Source: Chitinophaga sp. SYP-B3965 (GTDB taxonomy: Bacteria; Bacteroidota; Bacteroidia; Chitinophagales; Chitinophagaceae). Taken from it: a DNA stretch of 64,000 nt. Numbering within the stretch: the first letter of the stretch is position 1; the number at the start of each line of letters is the position of its first letter. The DNA lies in contig NZ_WJFD01000001.1 of assembly GCF_009647655.1 (NCBI RefSeq), forward strand, positions 1,054,001-1,118,000. The letters are read 5' to 3'. Under the pieces are notes generated by a model. It was not told the DNA's origin and searched no databases. It saw only the letters and a program-made list of their open reading frames with translations. The position numbers and the translations under genes are program-made. This document shows positions 40,929 through 49,897 of the stretch, one piece after another.

Positions 40929-42614
40929 TTAATCTTTGGTGAGCGTCAACACTTTCATCTTCTCTTTCTCTTTATTCTTCTTCGCATTTTCTCCCTTCGT
41001 TTTAGCCGCCAGCTTAATAGCTTCATACACATTTACGATACCGCCAGATCTGGACAATTCAGCGAAGCTCACCGTTTCATCTTTGGCGCCTGGTTTATTC
41101 ACCATATTATCGGGGAGGGGTGTAGCAGATTTTTCAATGATCGCTTTTAACTGCCTTGCACTGAGATCAGGATAGTAGGAGAGGATCAGGGCAGCTACAC
41201 CTGCTACAACAGGAGCAGCCATACTGGTACCGCTGGCATTGTTGTATTTGGTGCTTCCGGGAACAGTAGAGTAGATGGATACACCGGGTGCAAACACATC
41301 CACTTCTTTTTTACCGTAGTTAGAGAAGCCTGCTATTTTGCTGCCTGTGCGACCATTGCCGTTGGCGCCTACAGTGATCACATTATCCGCTTCTGTACCA
41401 TCGTCAAAAGTATCTTTCGGGTAGTTCTCCACTTCGTCATTATTCGCGCCGTCATTTCCTGCAGCGTGCACAAGCAGTACGCCTTTCTCCTGCGCATAGC
41501 GGATGGCATCATCCACCCATGCTTTATTAGGAGAGAAACCTTTACCAAAGCTCATGTTGATGATCTGTGCACCGTTATCTACAGCATAACGGATCCCCAG
41601 TGCCACGTCTTTATCCCGCTCATCACCTTCCGGCACTACTTTCACCGCCATGATGCGCACATTGTCTGCCACACCGTCCATTCCTATATCGTTGTTGCGC
41701 ATGGCGCCAATGATACCGGATACGTGTGTGCCGTGCATGGCAAACTGGCCCATTACATCATTGTTGCCGTAGTATTTATCGTTGATGTCGTTCAGGTTGT
41801 CTCCTACAATAGTAGCCCGTTTATCAACAGGTTCCTGGCCGGTGTTTTCCGCTTTGCGTTTCAGGTCGTTGATGTATTCTGCCAGGTCTGTTTTGAAACC
41901 CTGGTAGGTCATCTCTTCATCTCCTGTGCTTTTCAGCAAGCGGAGTGCAAATGACTTTGCGAGCATTACATCCTGGTCGTTTGTGGAAATGGTATCCAGT
42001 TGTTGCAGGGTAAAGTCCGTGGTTTTCACGTATTCGCTCAAAATGGTTTCGCAGCGGAGGAGGTTTTCCTGCACTTTGAGCATCATTTTGTAGTTGGATT
42101 TATTTTGAGAAGAAGGGCGCTCAATGCGTTCTTTCAGTCTTTTCCAGTAAGCATACTCTTTACTTTCCTTTTCCAGTGCGGAATCCGGATTGCGGTAGAG
42201 CCTTTTGTAGCGGTAGTATTCACGGGTGGCTTCGTCAGAATCTTCTTTCACGGTGCTGCCGTCTTTGGCGCCCAGGAAGTTCCATCCGTACACGTCATCC
42301 ACATAACCGTTTCCATCATCGTCAATGTTGTTACCGGGGATTTCTTTGGGGTTGTGCCAGAGGATGCCTTTGAGGTCTTCATGGGTGGTATCAACGCCGG
42401 AATCCACAACCGCCACGATCACTGTTTTACTTTTCCTGTTCTTCAGTAACTCTTTGTAGGCTTTTTCCGCCCCAATGCCATAAACACTGTCAGTTGAGTA
42501 ACTCAGTAATTGCCAGTTCCTGGGGACTGCTGGTTTTTGTTGGCTAAAACCTGACGCAGACATACATAACACTCCACCAAGTACCATGGCCAATTCTCTG
42601 CAGATGAATCTCAT
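40929..42614 (-). CDS. S8 family subtilisin-like serine protease
   Basis: Secreted 561-aa protease. ATG at 42614 gives a good signal peptide (MRFICRELAMVLGGVLCMSASGFSQ); the frame opens 14 codons further upstream but those do not look like a signal. The triad is Asp71 (VVDSGVD), His294 (HGTHVSG) and Ser464 (GTSMAAP). About 210 residues, mostly polar and helical, separate Asp from His, a large insertion relative to subtilisin that includes YGWNFLGAKDGS and a helical segment. The C-terminus has a Lys/Glu-rich tail (KTKGENAKKNKEKEKMK). No sorting domain was recognised. Confidence 0.92.
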   Translation of the reverse strand: MRFICRELAMVLGGVLCMSASGFSQQKPAVPRNWQLLSYSTDSVYGIGAEKAYKELLKNRKSKTVIVAVVDSGVDTTHEDLKGILWHNPKEIPGNNIDDDGNGYVDDVYGWNFLGAKDGSTVKEDSDEATREYYRYKRLYRNPDSALEKESKEYAYWKRLKERIERPSSQNKSNYKMMLKVQENLLRCETILSEYVKTTDFTLQQLDTISTNDQDVMLAKSFALRLLKSTGDEEMTYQGFKTDLAEYINDLKRKAENTGQEPVDKRATIVGDNLNDINDKYYGNNDVMGQFAMHGTHVSGIIGAMRNNDIGMDGVADNVRIMAVKVVPEGDERDKDVALGIRYAVDNGAQIINMSFGKGFSPNKAWVDDAIRYAQEKGVLLVHAAGNDGANNDEVENYPKDTFDDGTEADNVITVGANGNGRTGSKIAGFSNYGKKEVDVFAPGVSIYSTVPGSTKYNNASGTSMAAPVVAGVAALILSYYPDLSARQLKAIIEKSATPLPDNMVNKPGAKDETVSFAELSRSGGIVNVYEAIKLAAKTKGENAKKNKEKEKMKVLTLTKD

Positions 42615-42981
42615 TTTATTCAATTTTCCTAATAGATTACAATTCAGATACCACAATTGGTTAAAGATATGATAAAGGCGTTATAACAGGTGTTTTGATG
42701 TGGTGAGTGGTGCAGCAGCCTGACTATTGGTTGAAAGCAGCTAGAAAATATTGTTGATATTTCTTATCCAGCTTTGGTGCTTTATCCATCTTCATTCACC
42801 CTCTGTCATAATGACCTTTACTTATCCTTTTATTACAGTTATTTTTAATCCGGGCAACCTCTCAACCAAGATCTCTCCGGGAAAAAAAGGGCAAATATCA
42901 GGTATAAATTTATACCCTGCTGTCGGTTTAACATTTGTTTCACTAGAATTCGCCATTCTATCACATATTAAATTTTCCGCC

Positions 42982-43524
42982 ATGTTACGTACCAGTTTTT
43001 TATTGTTACTCATCTGGAGTGCCGTTTGCTCAATGCGGACGCCCGCTCCGGGAAAATCACCCACAACCGTCATCTTTGTGAATTGCGCTGAAACTACGAC
43101 CAATGGGGCAGAACCCGGGTTGAGCTTAACAGGCCGGCAGCAATCCGCCCATTTAGCAGGATTCCTTAAAGACATGGAAATAGGGGCAGTGTATTCTCCT
43201 TATTCCCCCTGTTTAATAAAAACCGTGGAGCCGCTGGCACAATCCAAGAAGTGCCAGGTGCAGTATTACAGGGATGCCACGATGGATAATATGGAAGCCA
43301 TGGAGCATATTCTGAAGACCATGATGGAGGCAAATGATGGCAAAACCATCGTTGTATGCGCTCCTGGCAAAAGTATTATCAAGATGGCAGGAATCCTGGG
43401 TATCCGTGAAAAGGACCTGAAATCCAATAGGGGCGTGTTTGACGAAGTGCTGATCGTCAACGTTTTGGAGGTTGGCCAGGCAGTAGCACAAAAGTTGAAT
43501 ATGAATTTTCAAAAAAAAGTGTAA
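42982..43524 (+). CDS. Histidine-phosphatase-like protein lacking catalytic residues
   Basis: A 180-aa secreted protein from ATG 42982, where a signal peptide begins (MLRTSFLLLLIWSAVCS). The frame opens at 42751, but the extra 77 residues look non-coding. The fold matches phosphoglycerate-mutase/histidine phosphatases: VIFVNCAETTTNG aligns with xxxxRHGExx, LSLTGRQQSAHLAGFL with the L-T-x-x-G-x-x-Q-A motif, IGAVYSPYSPCLIKTVEPLA with the S-x-x-x-R-T-x-x-T region. The RHG triad is replaced by NCA and the distal H-G motif by CAPGKS, so the catalytic histidine is missing. It is probably inactive as a phosphatase. Confidence 0.75.
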   Translation: MLRTSFLLLLIWSAVCSMRTPAPGKSPTTVIFVNCAETTTNGAEPGLSLTGRQQSAHLAGFLKDMEIGAVYSPYSPCLIKTVEPLAQSKKCQVQYYRDATMDNMEAMEHILKTMMEANDGKTIVVCAPGKSIIKMAGILGIREKDLKSNRGVFDEVLIVNVLEVGQAVAQKLNMNFQKKV

Positions 43525-43546
43525 TATTTATACCCAGAGAGAGTAT

Positions 43547-43566
43547 CTGGTACTTCCCAGTACCAG
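43547..43566 (+). terminator. Hairpin after the phosphatase-like gene
   Basis: CTGGTACT and AGTACCAG form a perfect 8-bp stem with a TCCC loop, followed by a pyrimidine-rich TATTCTTTCTC. Confidence 0.65.
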
Positions 43567-43604
43567 TATTCTTTCTCATAAGCATGGTTTCCGTTTAACG
43601 AAAA

Positions 43605-43626
43605 AGCGGGGTTCTCCAACCCCGCT
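43605..43626 (-). terminator. Terminator of the aldehyde dehydrogenase gene
   Basis: AGCGGGGTT and AACCCCGCT pair around CTCC. On the minus strand the stem is followed by TTTTT. Confidence 0.85.
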
Positions 43627-43665
43627 AACTTTTAGATATATAACACCGATTTTTTCCTACAACTG

Positions 43666-45192
43666 TTACAGGTCGAATTTAATGCCTTGCGCCAGCGGAA
43701 GTTTATCCGTATAATTGATCGTATTTGTTTGCCGGCGCATGTACGCTTTCCACGCATCAGAGCCACTTTCACGGCCACCACCTGTTTCTTTTTCTCCACC
43801 GAACGCACCACCGATCTCCGCACCTGAAGTACCAATATTTACGTTGGCAATACCGCAATCCGAACCGGATTGAGAAAGGAACTGTTCTGCTTCGCGCAGG
43901 TTCACAGTCATGATAGCGGAGGAAAGCCCCTGTGGTACATCGTTCTGGATGGCTATCGCTTCTTCCAGTGTGTTGTATCTGATCAGGTAAAGGATAGGTG
44001 CAAAGGTTTCGTGCTGTACTATGCTATAGCTGTTCTTTACTTCTGCAATAGCTGGTTTTACATAACAACCGGAAGCATAATCAGCTCCTTCCAGCACACC
44101 ACCTTCTACTATAAATGTTCCACCTTCTGCTTTACATTTTTCGATGGATTGCAGGTAAGCATCTACTGCCTGCTTATCTATCAATGGCCCAACATGGTTA
44201 TGTTCATTTAACGGATCACCTATGCGCAATTGCGCGTATGCTTTCACCAGTTTGGCTTTGAAGGATTCATACACACTTTCGTGAATGATGAGCCTGCGGG
44301 TGGAGGTGCAACGCTGGCCGGCTGTTCCCACGGCGCCAAACACACAACCTATCAGGCTCATATCAAGGTCCGCATCTTTGGAAATAATGATGGCATTGTT
44401 GCCTCCCAATTCCAGTAAAGACCTGCCCAAACGTTCCCCAACGGCAGCGCCTACACTTTTACCCATGCGTGTAGATCCCGTGGCTGATACCAGCGGAATG
44501 CGGGTATCCTTCGCCATCCATTCTCCTACAGCGCGATCTCCTGTTACCAGGCAGGATACACCTTCCGGTACACCATTTTCTGCAAATACTTTTCCGGCAA
44601 TATGCTGGCAGGCCAATGCAGTGAGTGGTGTTTTTTCAGACGGCTTCCAGATGCAGACATCTCCGCATACCCAGGCAAGCATGGAATTCCAGCTCCATAC
44701 GGCTACAGGGAAATTGAATGCGGATATAATAGCGGTGATACCTAAGGGATGCCATTGCTCGTACATGCGGTGGCCCGGTCTTTCAGAATGCATGGTGAGG
44801 CCATGCAGCTGGCGGGAGAGCCCTACTGCAAAATCACAGATGTCTATCATTTCCTGTACTTCACCATATCCTTCCTGTAAGCTTTTACCCATTTCATAAG
44901 AAACAAGTTTGCCCAGTGCTTCTTTATTGCTTCTCAAGGCTTCGCCTACCTGGCGTACAATTTCTCCACGGCGCGGGGCCGGCCACTGGCGCCAGGTGAG
45001 AAAAGCTTCTGCCGCTTTTTTCACTACCGCATCATAATCTTCCCGGGTAGCGCTTTTAACAGCTGCTATCTCTTTCCCGTCTACCGGTGAAAAGGAGGTG
45101 AGTTGTGTACCGCCTGCATCCAGCCATACAGCGCCGGTGGATACACCACTGTTAACCGCTGTTATGTTAAATTGCTTAAGAATGTTTTGCAT
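43666..45192 (-). CDS. Aldehyde dehydrogenase, ALDH7 (aminoadipate semialdehyde) type
   Basis: NAD(P)-dependent aldehyde dehydrogenase of 508 aa. The catalytic Cys is in GQRCTSTRRL and the general base Glu in LELGGNNAII. The combination of LELGGNN, CTSTRR and the C-terminal FGGEKETGGGRESGSDAW is typical of the ALDH7/antiquitin group, which oxidises alpha-aminoadipate semialdehyde in lysine breakdown. The N-terminal region, with WRQWPAPRRGEIVRQVG, is complete. Cytosolic, transcribed alone and divergent from the YeeE genes. Assignment to the subgroup is by motif memory and not by a search. Confidence 0.92.
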   Translation of the reverse strand: MQNILKQFNITAVNSGVSTGAVWLDAGGTQLTSFSPVDGKEIAAVKSATREDYDAVVKKAAEAFLTWRQWPAPRRGEIVRQVGEALRSNKEALGKLVSYEMGKSLQEGYGEVQEMIDICDFAVGLSRQLHGLTMHSERPGHRMYEQWHPLGITAIISAFNFPVAVWSWNSMLAWVCGDVCIWKPSEKTPLTALACQHIAGKVFAENGVPEGVSCLVTGDRAVGEWMAKDTRIPLVSATGSTRMGKSVGAAVGERLGRSLLELGGNNAIIISKDADLDMSLIGCVFGAVGTAGQRCTSTRRLIIHESVYESFKAKLVKAYAQLRIGDPLNEHNHVGPLIDKQAVDAYLQSIEKCKAEGGTFIVEGGVLEGADYASGCYVKPAIAEVKNSYSIVQHETFAPILYLIRYNTLEEAIAIQNDVPQGLSSAIMTVNLREAEQFLSQSGSDCGIANVNIGTSGAEIGGAFGGEKETGGGRESGSDAWKAYMRRQTNTINYTDKLPLAQGIKFDL

Positions 45193-45228
45193 ATTGAACC
45201 TTGATTATTTATTTCATATTTTTAATAC

Positions 45229-45798
45229 ATGAATCCTATCCAAGAACCTTGGCCCTGGTATGTTGCCGGGCCATTAATCGGGCTTACAGTGCCGTTGTTA
45301 CTCATTATAGGTAACAAAGCCCTGGGTGTTTCCTCTTCCCTGCGCCATATCTGCGCCGCTTGTTTCCCCGGCAAAATTCCTTTTTTTAATTATGATTGGA
45401 AAAAAGAAAGCTGGAATTTATTTTTTGTAGGAGGAATAGCCCTTGGTGCCGTGTTTTGCCTCGCATTCATGCATAACGGGGAACCTGTTCAGTTAAACGA
45501 AGCCACCATTACCGCTTTAAAGGCGCAAGGGGTGCAGGAATTTGATGAACTGATGCCCGGTGATATCTTCAACTGGGGCAATATTACCAGCCCCATTGGC
45601 TTGCTGTTTTTTGTAACCGGTGGTTTCATGGTAGGTTTTGGTACCCGGTATGCCAATGGCTGCACTTCCGGGCATTCCATTATGGGACTCTCTACCTTGC
45701 AATGGCCATCCCTTGTAGCCACGATCTGCTTTATGGCAGGTGGTTTTGTGATGACCAACTTTATATTACCTCACCTGATGAAATGGCTGCTGTTATGA
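45229..45798 (+). CDS. YeeE/YedE family transporter, N-terminal half
   Basis: A 189-aa membrane protein with about four to five helices. The [19 protein letters not shown] motif carries the conserved Cys of YeeE-type thiosulfate or sulfur-compound channels. Many bacteria encode a single long YeeE; here it is split, the second half starting 4 bp inside this gene (ATGA overlap). It probably forms a heterodimer with the next protein to import a reduced sulfur species, which fits the cystathionine beta-synthase seen elsewhere in the window only loosely. Divergent from ALDH7 by 36 bp. Confidence 0.9.
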   Translation: MNPIQEPWPWYVAGPLIGLTVPLLLIIGNKALGVSSSLRHICAACFPGKIPFFNYDWKKESWNLFFVGGIALGAVFCLAFMHNGEPVQLNEATITALKAQGVQEFDELMPGDIFNWGNITSPIGLLFFVTGGFMVGFGTRYANGCTSGHSIMGLSTLQWPSLVATICFMAGGFVMTNFILPHLMKWLLL

Positions 45799-46205
45799 AA
45801 AACCTTAAATACTTACTGATCGGTATGCTGTTCGGCATCATACTGGTAAAATCCGAAGTGATCTCCTGGTTCAGGATCCAGGAAATGTTCCGCTTAGAAT
45901 CTTTTCATATGTATGGTGTGATAGGCAGTGCAGTGATCACCGGTATCCTGGGTGTATTACTGATCCGTAAGCTGGGTATCCGTACTATTTCAGGAGAAGC
46001 CATTGTTCTTCCAAAGAAACCATTCACGAAAGGTAACATTTTTGGCGGATTAATCTTTGGGCTGGGATGGGCTATTACGGGTGCCTGCCCGGGGCCTTTG
46101 TTTGCGCAGATAGGGAGTGGATTTACGGTGGTGATCGTTACGTTGCTGAGTGCGGTAGCGGGTACCTGGGTGTATGGGTTATTGAAAGAGAAGTTACCGC
46201 ATTAG
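45795..46205 (+). CDS. DUF6691/YeeE family transporter, C-terminal half
   Basis: Partner of the preceding protein, 136 aa from ATG 45795 ([14 protein letters not shown]); a longer in-frame opening upstream is inside the first gene. Three to four helices and the motif WAITGACPGPLFAQIG, with the second conserved Cys of the YeeE pore, are present. The 4-bp overlap means coupled translation and near-equal amounts, consistent with a two-subunit channel. Both half-channels keep their cysteine. Confidence 0.9.
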   Translation: MKNLKYLLIGMLFGIILVKSEVISWFRIQEMFRLESFHMYGVIGSAVITGILGVLLIRKLGIRTISGEAIVLPKKPFTKGNIFGGLIFGLGWAITGACPGPLFAQIGSGFTVVIVTLLSAVAGTWVYGLLKEKLPH

Positions 46206-46898
46206 GGGTTTCATATCCTTACATTTATTGAATTGACCCCGGCCAACACCTGATTGCCATCGGTTGTAAAAATCGATTTTGCAGATGTGATAACATAAAC
46301 TTAATCGCCAAAATATGAATTGTTAAATGGTTTTAAATAATTTTAAACTGACCCGGAAGACGATTTTAGTGCTTTATTAACAGAACTTTGTGATATTTTG
46401 TCATTCCCTGTATAATTTGTACGAAATACACATTGGGATATTGACACAGAAGAATAGGTTATGTATCTTACGACTAGGATACACCTCATTATCCAAGGTA
46501 TTTGAGCATTGTGAATCGATAATATAAGAGCCTAACTAGTACTTTGTTCACCACGTTAAAAAATTACAGAACTAACACATGACCAGATAATTGCAGAGTT
46601 TTTCTGGACACCCTTGTACCTCGCACACTTATGCTGCTGGTACCAGCTAAAAAGCGAAATTTAACTGCCACGTTAGACCTGTGCAGGCGAAAAGTTAATT
46701 TCTCCTTTATTTATTTTTTCCTCTGACAGTAAGTGTTACAGCTTGCTGCGGTTCTCTGCATGCCTAATAGTTTGCAGTGTGACTTCGTTATGCTGAAAGC
46801 ATAACGGGGAAGGGGATTTCTATGTTTTTTAATGATCCGGCTATGGTTTTATCATAGCAGCGGACCGGGGAATTCTTGTTTTAAAACAAATCCGTATT
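46206..46898. other. Gene-free 690-bp leader of the SusCD operon
   Basis: No reading frame of note, no tRNA and no repeat was found. It is AT-rich in its first half. Near the gene it holds a perfect 8-bp hairpin (46786-46806, CGTTATGC with loop TGAAA) and a second 6-bp stem (GCTATG, about 46839-46857), about 40-110 bp before the susC start. These could be leader structures or sites for an antisense RNA, but nothing more can be supported. No clear TTTG-N19-TAnnTTTG promoter was found. Confidence 0.5.
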
Positions 46899-49883
46899 AT
46901 GATATATTTCTACCCGAATTTAAGAAAGCGCACCACGTTATTACTGGCGCTCTTCATGGTGGGAGCGGGCGCCACGGCGCAACAAAAGCTGTTTAAAAAA
47001 GCAGACTCTACCGGAACGGCGGGCAGCGCAGAAGCGCTGGAACGCCTGAAAAGAATGACTTTACAAGCCAGGGATACGATAGGGTATCTGCCTAACAGCG
47101 AATTTCTTTTACGTGCAGGCGGCGCCGTTAGCAGGCCACCCATGGATGAGGTGAAGAAACTTCCTTACACCAGTGTAAATCAAATGTTGCTGGGAAGAGC
47201 TAATGGTGTGGATGTACGCATCCCCGGTACAGAGCCTGGCAAACGCAGCAGCGCTTTTGTGCGCGGGGCTTCCGGCCTCCTGCTGAAGAACGGGGATCTG
47301 TTCGGCGCGCAGCCTTTATACATTGTGGATGGTATGCCGCTCATCACGGAACATGCTTTTTCCTTTGATGTGCAACGTTTCGATTTCAACCGCATGGGAA
47401 CAGAGATCGATCCGCTTTCCTTCCTTAACGTAAACGATATTCAAACCATTGAAGTACTGAAAGATGCCGGCGCCACTGCTAAATTCGGCCCGCTTGCATC
47501 CAACGGTGTGATCAACATTACCACCTTTGGTCCCCGCAGCGGAGATCTGAAAGTGGAAGTGAACGGTTATGCAGGCATCTCCGTAAAACCATCTGTAGAT
47601 GTGATCAATGGCCGGTGGGAAAGGGATTTCAGGCTGCAGTTCTATGACCGCTATGCCAGCAGGGAACAGTTCAGAGGTTTCCCCGCTTACCTGGCAGATT
47701 CTACCAACTCTACCTACTACGGTAATGCTGACTGGGACGAAGCCTACTACCGCAACGGATGGATGACAGGTTTGCAGGCTGCCGTAAGCGGCGGCAACAG
47801 GCTGGCCAGCTTCCGCTTCAGTGTAGGCCAGGCATCTGAACAGGGTGTGGCGGAAGAAACAGCGATGCGCCGCTATAACGTGAACTTCGGTATTAATGTG
47901 GTGCCGGTGAAAAATCTCCTCTGGAGCACTTTCATCAGCGCAGCAGTGGTTAACCGGGACAGGCCGCAATTGCTGCGGGACAGGATGGGTGATGAAGATT
48001 ACATCCTCAGTCTTGACAAACCACCATCCTCCAGCAAATCACAGGTAGAGCAGTATTTCGGCTACCTGGAAAAAGGGATTGACAAAAACAGGAATGCCAA
48101 TATACGGATACTGAATACGCTGCAATATTCCTTTGGCCGATACGTGAAGTTAAATTCCCGCTTCGGTATTGATCACGGGCAAAACTACAGGGACCTGTTT
48201 GTTCCTTCCACGGTCAATGACGGTAACAACTTTGTGTCCAACTATGACGGACTGCATCGCCGTATGGTGTTTGACAACTCACTGGAAATAACCCCGCTGC
48301 AGAAAAAAGATCATCATCTTTCTGTTACCCTGGGCCAATCCAACCAGTGGGACATGTGGAAATATAATTACGGCCGTGCTTATAAAGGGAAAAGTGATTA
48401 CATACAGATCTATCAGCCCGGTAATAATGATAATAAAACCGGTGCTTCTCACAACCTGCGCCTCACGGCGAATTATAAAGACAGGGTGAAAACCAACCTC
48501 GCCGCTTTTTATGCAGACATTGACTACAAGCTGCAGGATAAATACTTCTTTGACCTTTATCTCCGGCAGGATGGTGCTTCCAATGTGAGCGAGGCAGAAC
48601 GCTGGCAATTATTCCCTACACTATCTGCTGCATGGAAAATATCCGGTGAACAGTTTATGCAAAACAGCAAACTGTTCAGCAACCTGCGTTTGAGAGCCAG
48701 CGCAGGCCGTGTGGGTAAAGTGTTCCAGGATGATTATTACAAAGGCGGCCCCGTGTACAACGTGGAAGCAGGTTGGGAAGGAACGCCCAATATGGCCACT
48801 TACAATGGTTTCCCTGTACTGAATGCAGCGTATGAGCTGGGATATATTTCTCCCGGTATTGGCTGGGCATATACAGATCAGCTGAACGGCGGGCTGGATA
48901 TAGGTGTGCTGAAGAACCGTGTGAATATATCTGTAGATGTGTATACACGGCAGGATAAGAACATGCTCATCAAGGTACCGGCCATGACGGAAAGTGGTTA
49001 TACCGGTGTATTGATGAATGGGATGGATATCGCTAACTACGGCGGCGAATTAGGTATTGAGGCAACCATCGTAAACGGTAAAAACTTCGGCTGGTCTACG
49101 GTGCTGAATGCTTCTGCGAACAAAACCAAACTACTGAAACTACCGGGTGACAGAACGCAGGTACTGTTAGGTAACCGGCGTTTCTTAGTAGGGAAACCGG
49201 TAGACAAATACTGGTTGCTTATTAATGACGGTATCTATGAAACGGATGCGGATGTACCTCAGGGCATGAGTTACCAGGGCCTGCCCATGAAAGGCGGTGA
49301 TCCCAGGTGGCGCGATATAAATGGCGACAATAACATAGACGATGCAGATCGTGTAATTACGGGCACCCATAACCCAGCGGTACAGGGTGGCTGGGCCAAC
49401 AACCTGCGCTATCGCAACTTTGAACTGAACATGCTCTTCAGTTACGCTTTTGGCAGAAAACTGCTGAACAAGGCACTGGCAGATCGTTTCGACTTTGTGA
49501 ACCATGAAGGTGTGGACGATATTGACGGTGTAAAAGAATTTGCATACTGGACCAAACCCAAAGGAGATGTAGACGGTATGTACCGTTACAATCCATGGAG
49601 TCCTGTAAGGGCCTACCAAACGGAGCAGACCCTTTTCCTCGAGAAGGCATCCTACGTGAAGCTGCGTTCTCTTTCACTCACCTACAATTTTTCCGGTGCC
49701 TGGATGGAGAAGAAAGGTTTACAGCAACTCCGTGTATTCATGACCGGTAATAACCTTTTCACCCTTACACAATACTCAGGCGGAGACCCGGAAGCCTTTG
49801 ACTATTTCGGGTATGACCAGGGCGTGTACAATTTTCCTGCACCAAGAAGTTATACCGTGGGCTTCAACTTACAGTTCAAATAA
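46899..49883 (+). CDS. SusC/RagA-type TonB-dependent outer membrane channel 1
   Basis: A 994-aa outer-membrane import channel. Signal peptide (MIYFYPNLRKRTTLLLALFMVGAGATA), then about 60 non-conserved residues, then a plug domain (PYTSVNQMLLGRANGVDVRIPG ... PLYIVDGMPL ... IEVLKDAGATAKFGPLASNGVINITT) and a 22-strand beta barrel ending in a C-terminal aromatic strand (SYTVGFNLQFK). Unlike most SusC proteins it lacks the N-terminal carboxypeptidase-regulatory-like beta-sandwich. It opens an eight-gene operon and pairs with the SusD 14 bp later. Substrate unknown. Confidence 0.95.
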   Translation: MIYFYPNLRKRTTLLLALFMVGAGATAQQKLFKKADSTGTAGSAEALERLKRMTLQARDTIGYLPNSEFLLRAGGAVSRPPMDEVKKLPYTSVNQMLLGRANGVDVRIPGTEPGKRSSAFVRGASGLLLKNGDLFGAQPLYIVDGMPLITEHAFSFDVQRFDFNRMGTEIDPLSFLNVNDIQTIEVLKDAGATAKFGPLASNGVINITTFGPRSGDLKVEVNGYAGISVKPSVDVINGRWERDFRLQFYDRYASREQFRGFPAYLADSTNSTYYGNADWDEAYYRNGWMTGLQAAVSGGNRLASFRFSVGQASEQGVAEETAMRRYNVNFGINVVPVKNLLWSTFISAAVVNRDRPQLLRDRMGDEDYILSLDKPPSSSKSQVEQYFGYLEKGIDKNRNANIRILNTLQYSFGRYVKLNSRFGIDHGQNYRDLFVPSTVNDGNNFVSNYDGLHRRMVFDNSLEITPLQKKDHHLSVTLGQSNQWDMWKYNYGRAYKGKSDYIQIYQPGNNDNKTGASHNLRLTANYKDRVKTNLAAFYADIDYKLQDKYFFDLYLRQDGASNVSEAERWQLFPTLSAAWKISGEQFMQNSKLFSNLRLRASAGRVGKVFQDDYYKGGPVYNVEAGWEGTPNMATYNGFPVLNAAYELGYISPGIGWAYTDQLNGGLDIGVLKNRVNISVDVYTRQDKNMLIKVPAMTESGYTGVLMNGMDIANYGGELGIEATIVNGKNFGWSTVLNASANKTKLLKLPGDRTQVLLGNRRFLVGKPVDKYWLLINDGIYETDADVPQGMSYQGLPMKGGDPRWRDINGDNNIDDADRVITGTHNPAVQGGWANNLRYRNFELNMLFSYAFGRKLLNKALADRFDFVNHEGVDDIDGVKEFAYWTKPKGDVDGMYRYNPWSPVRAYQTEQTLFLEKASYVKLRSLSLTYNFSGAWMEKKGLQQLRVFMTGNNLFTLTQYSGGDPEAFDYFGYDQGVYNFPAPRSYTVGFNLQFK

Positions 49884-49897
49884 TTAAAACTGATCTT

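Noticed and set aside
42751..42981. 77-residue N-terminal extension of the phosphatase-like protein
   Set aside because: The translated stretch has no family pattern, and a good signal peptide starts at 42982.
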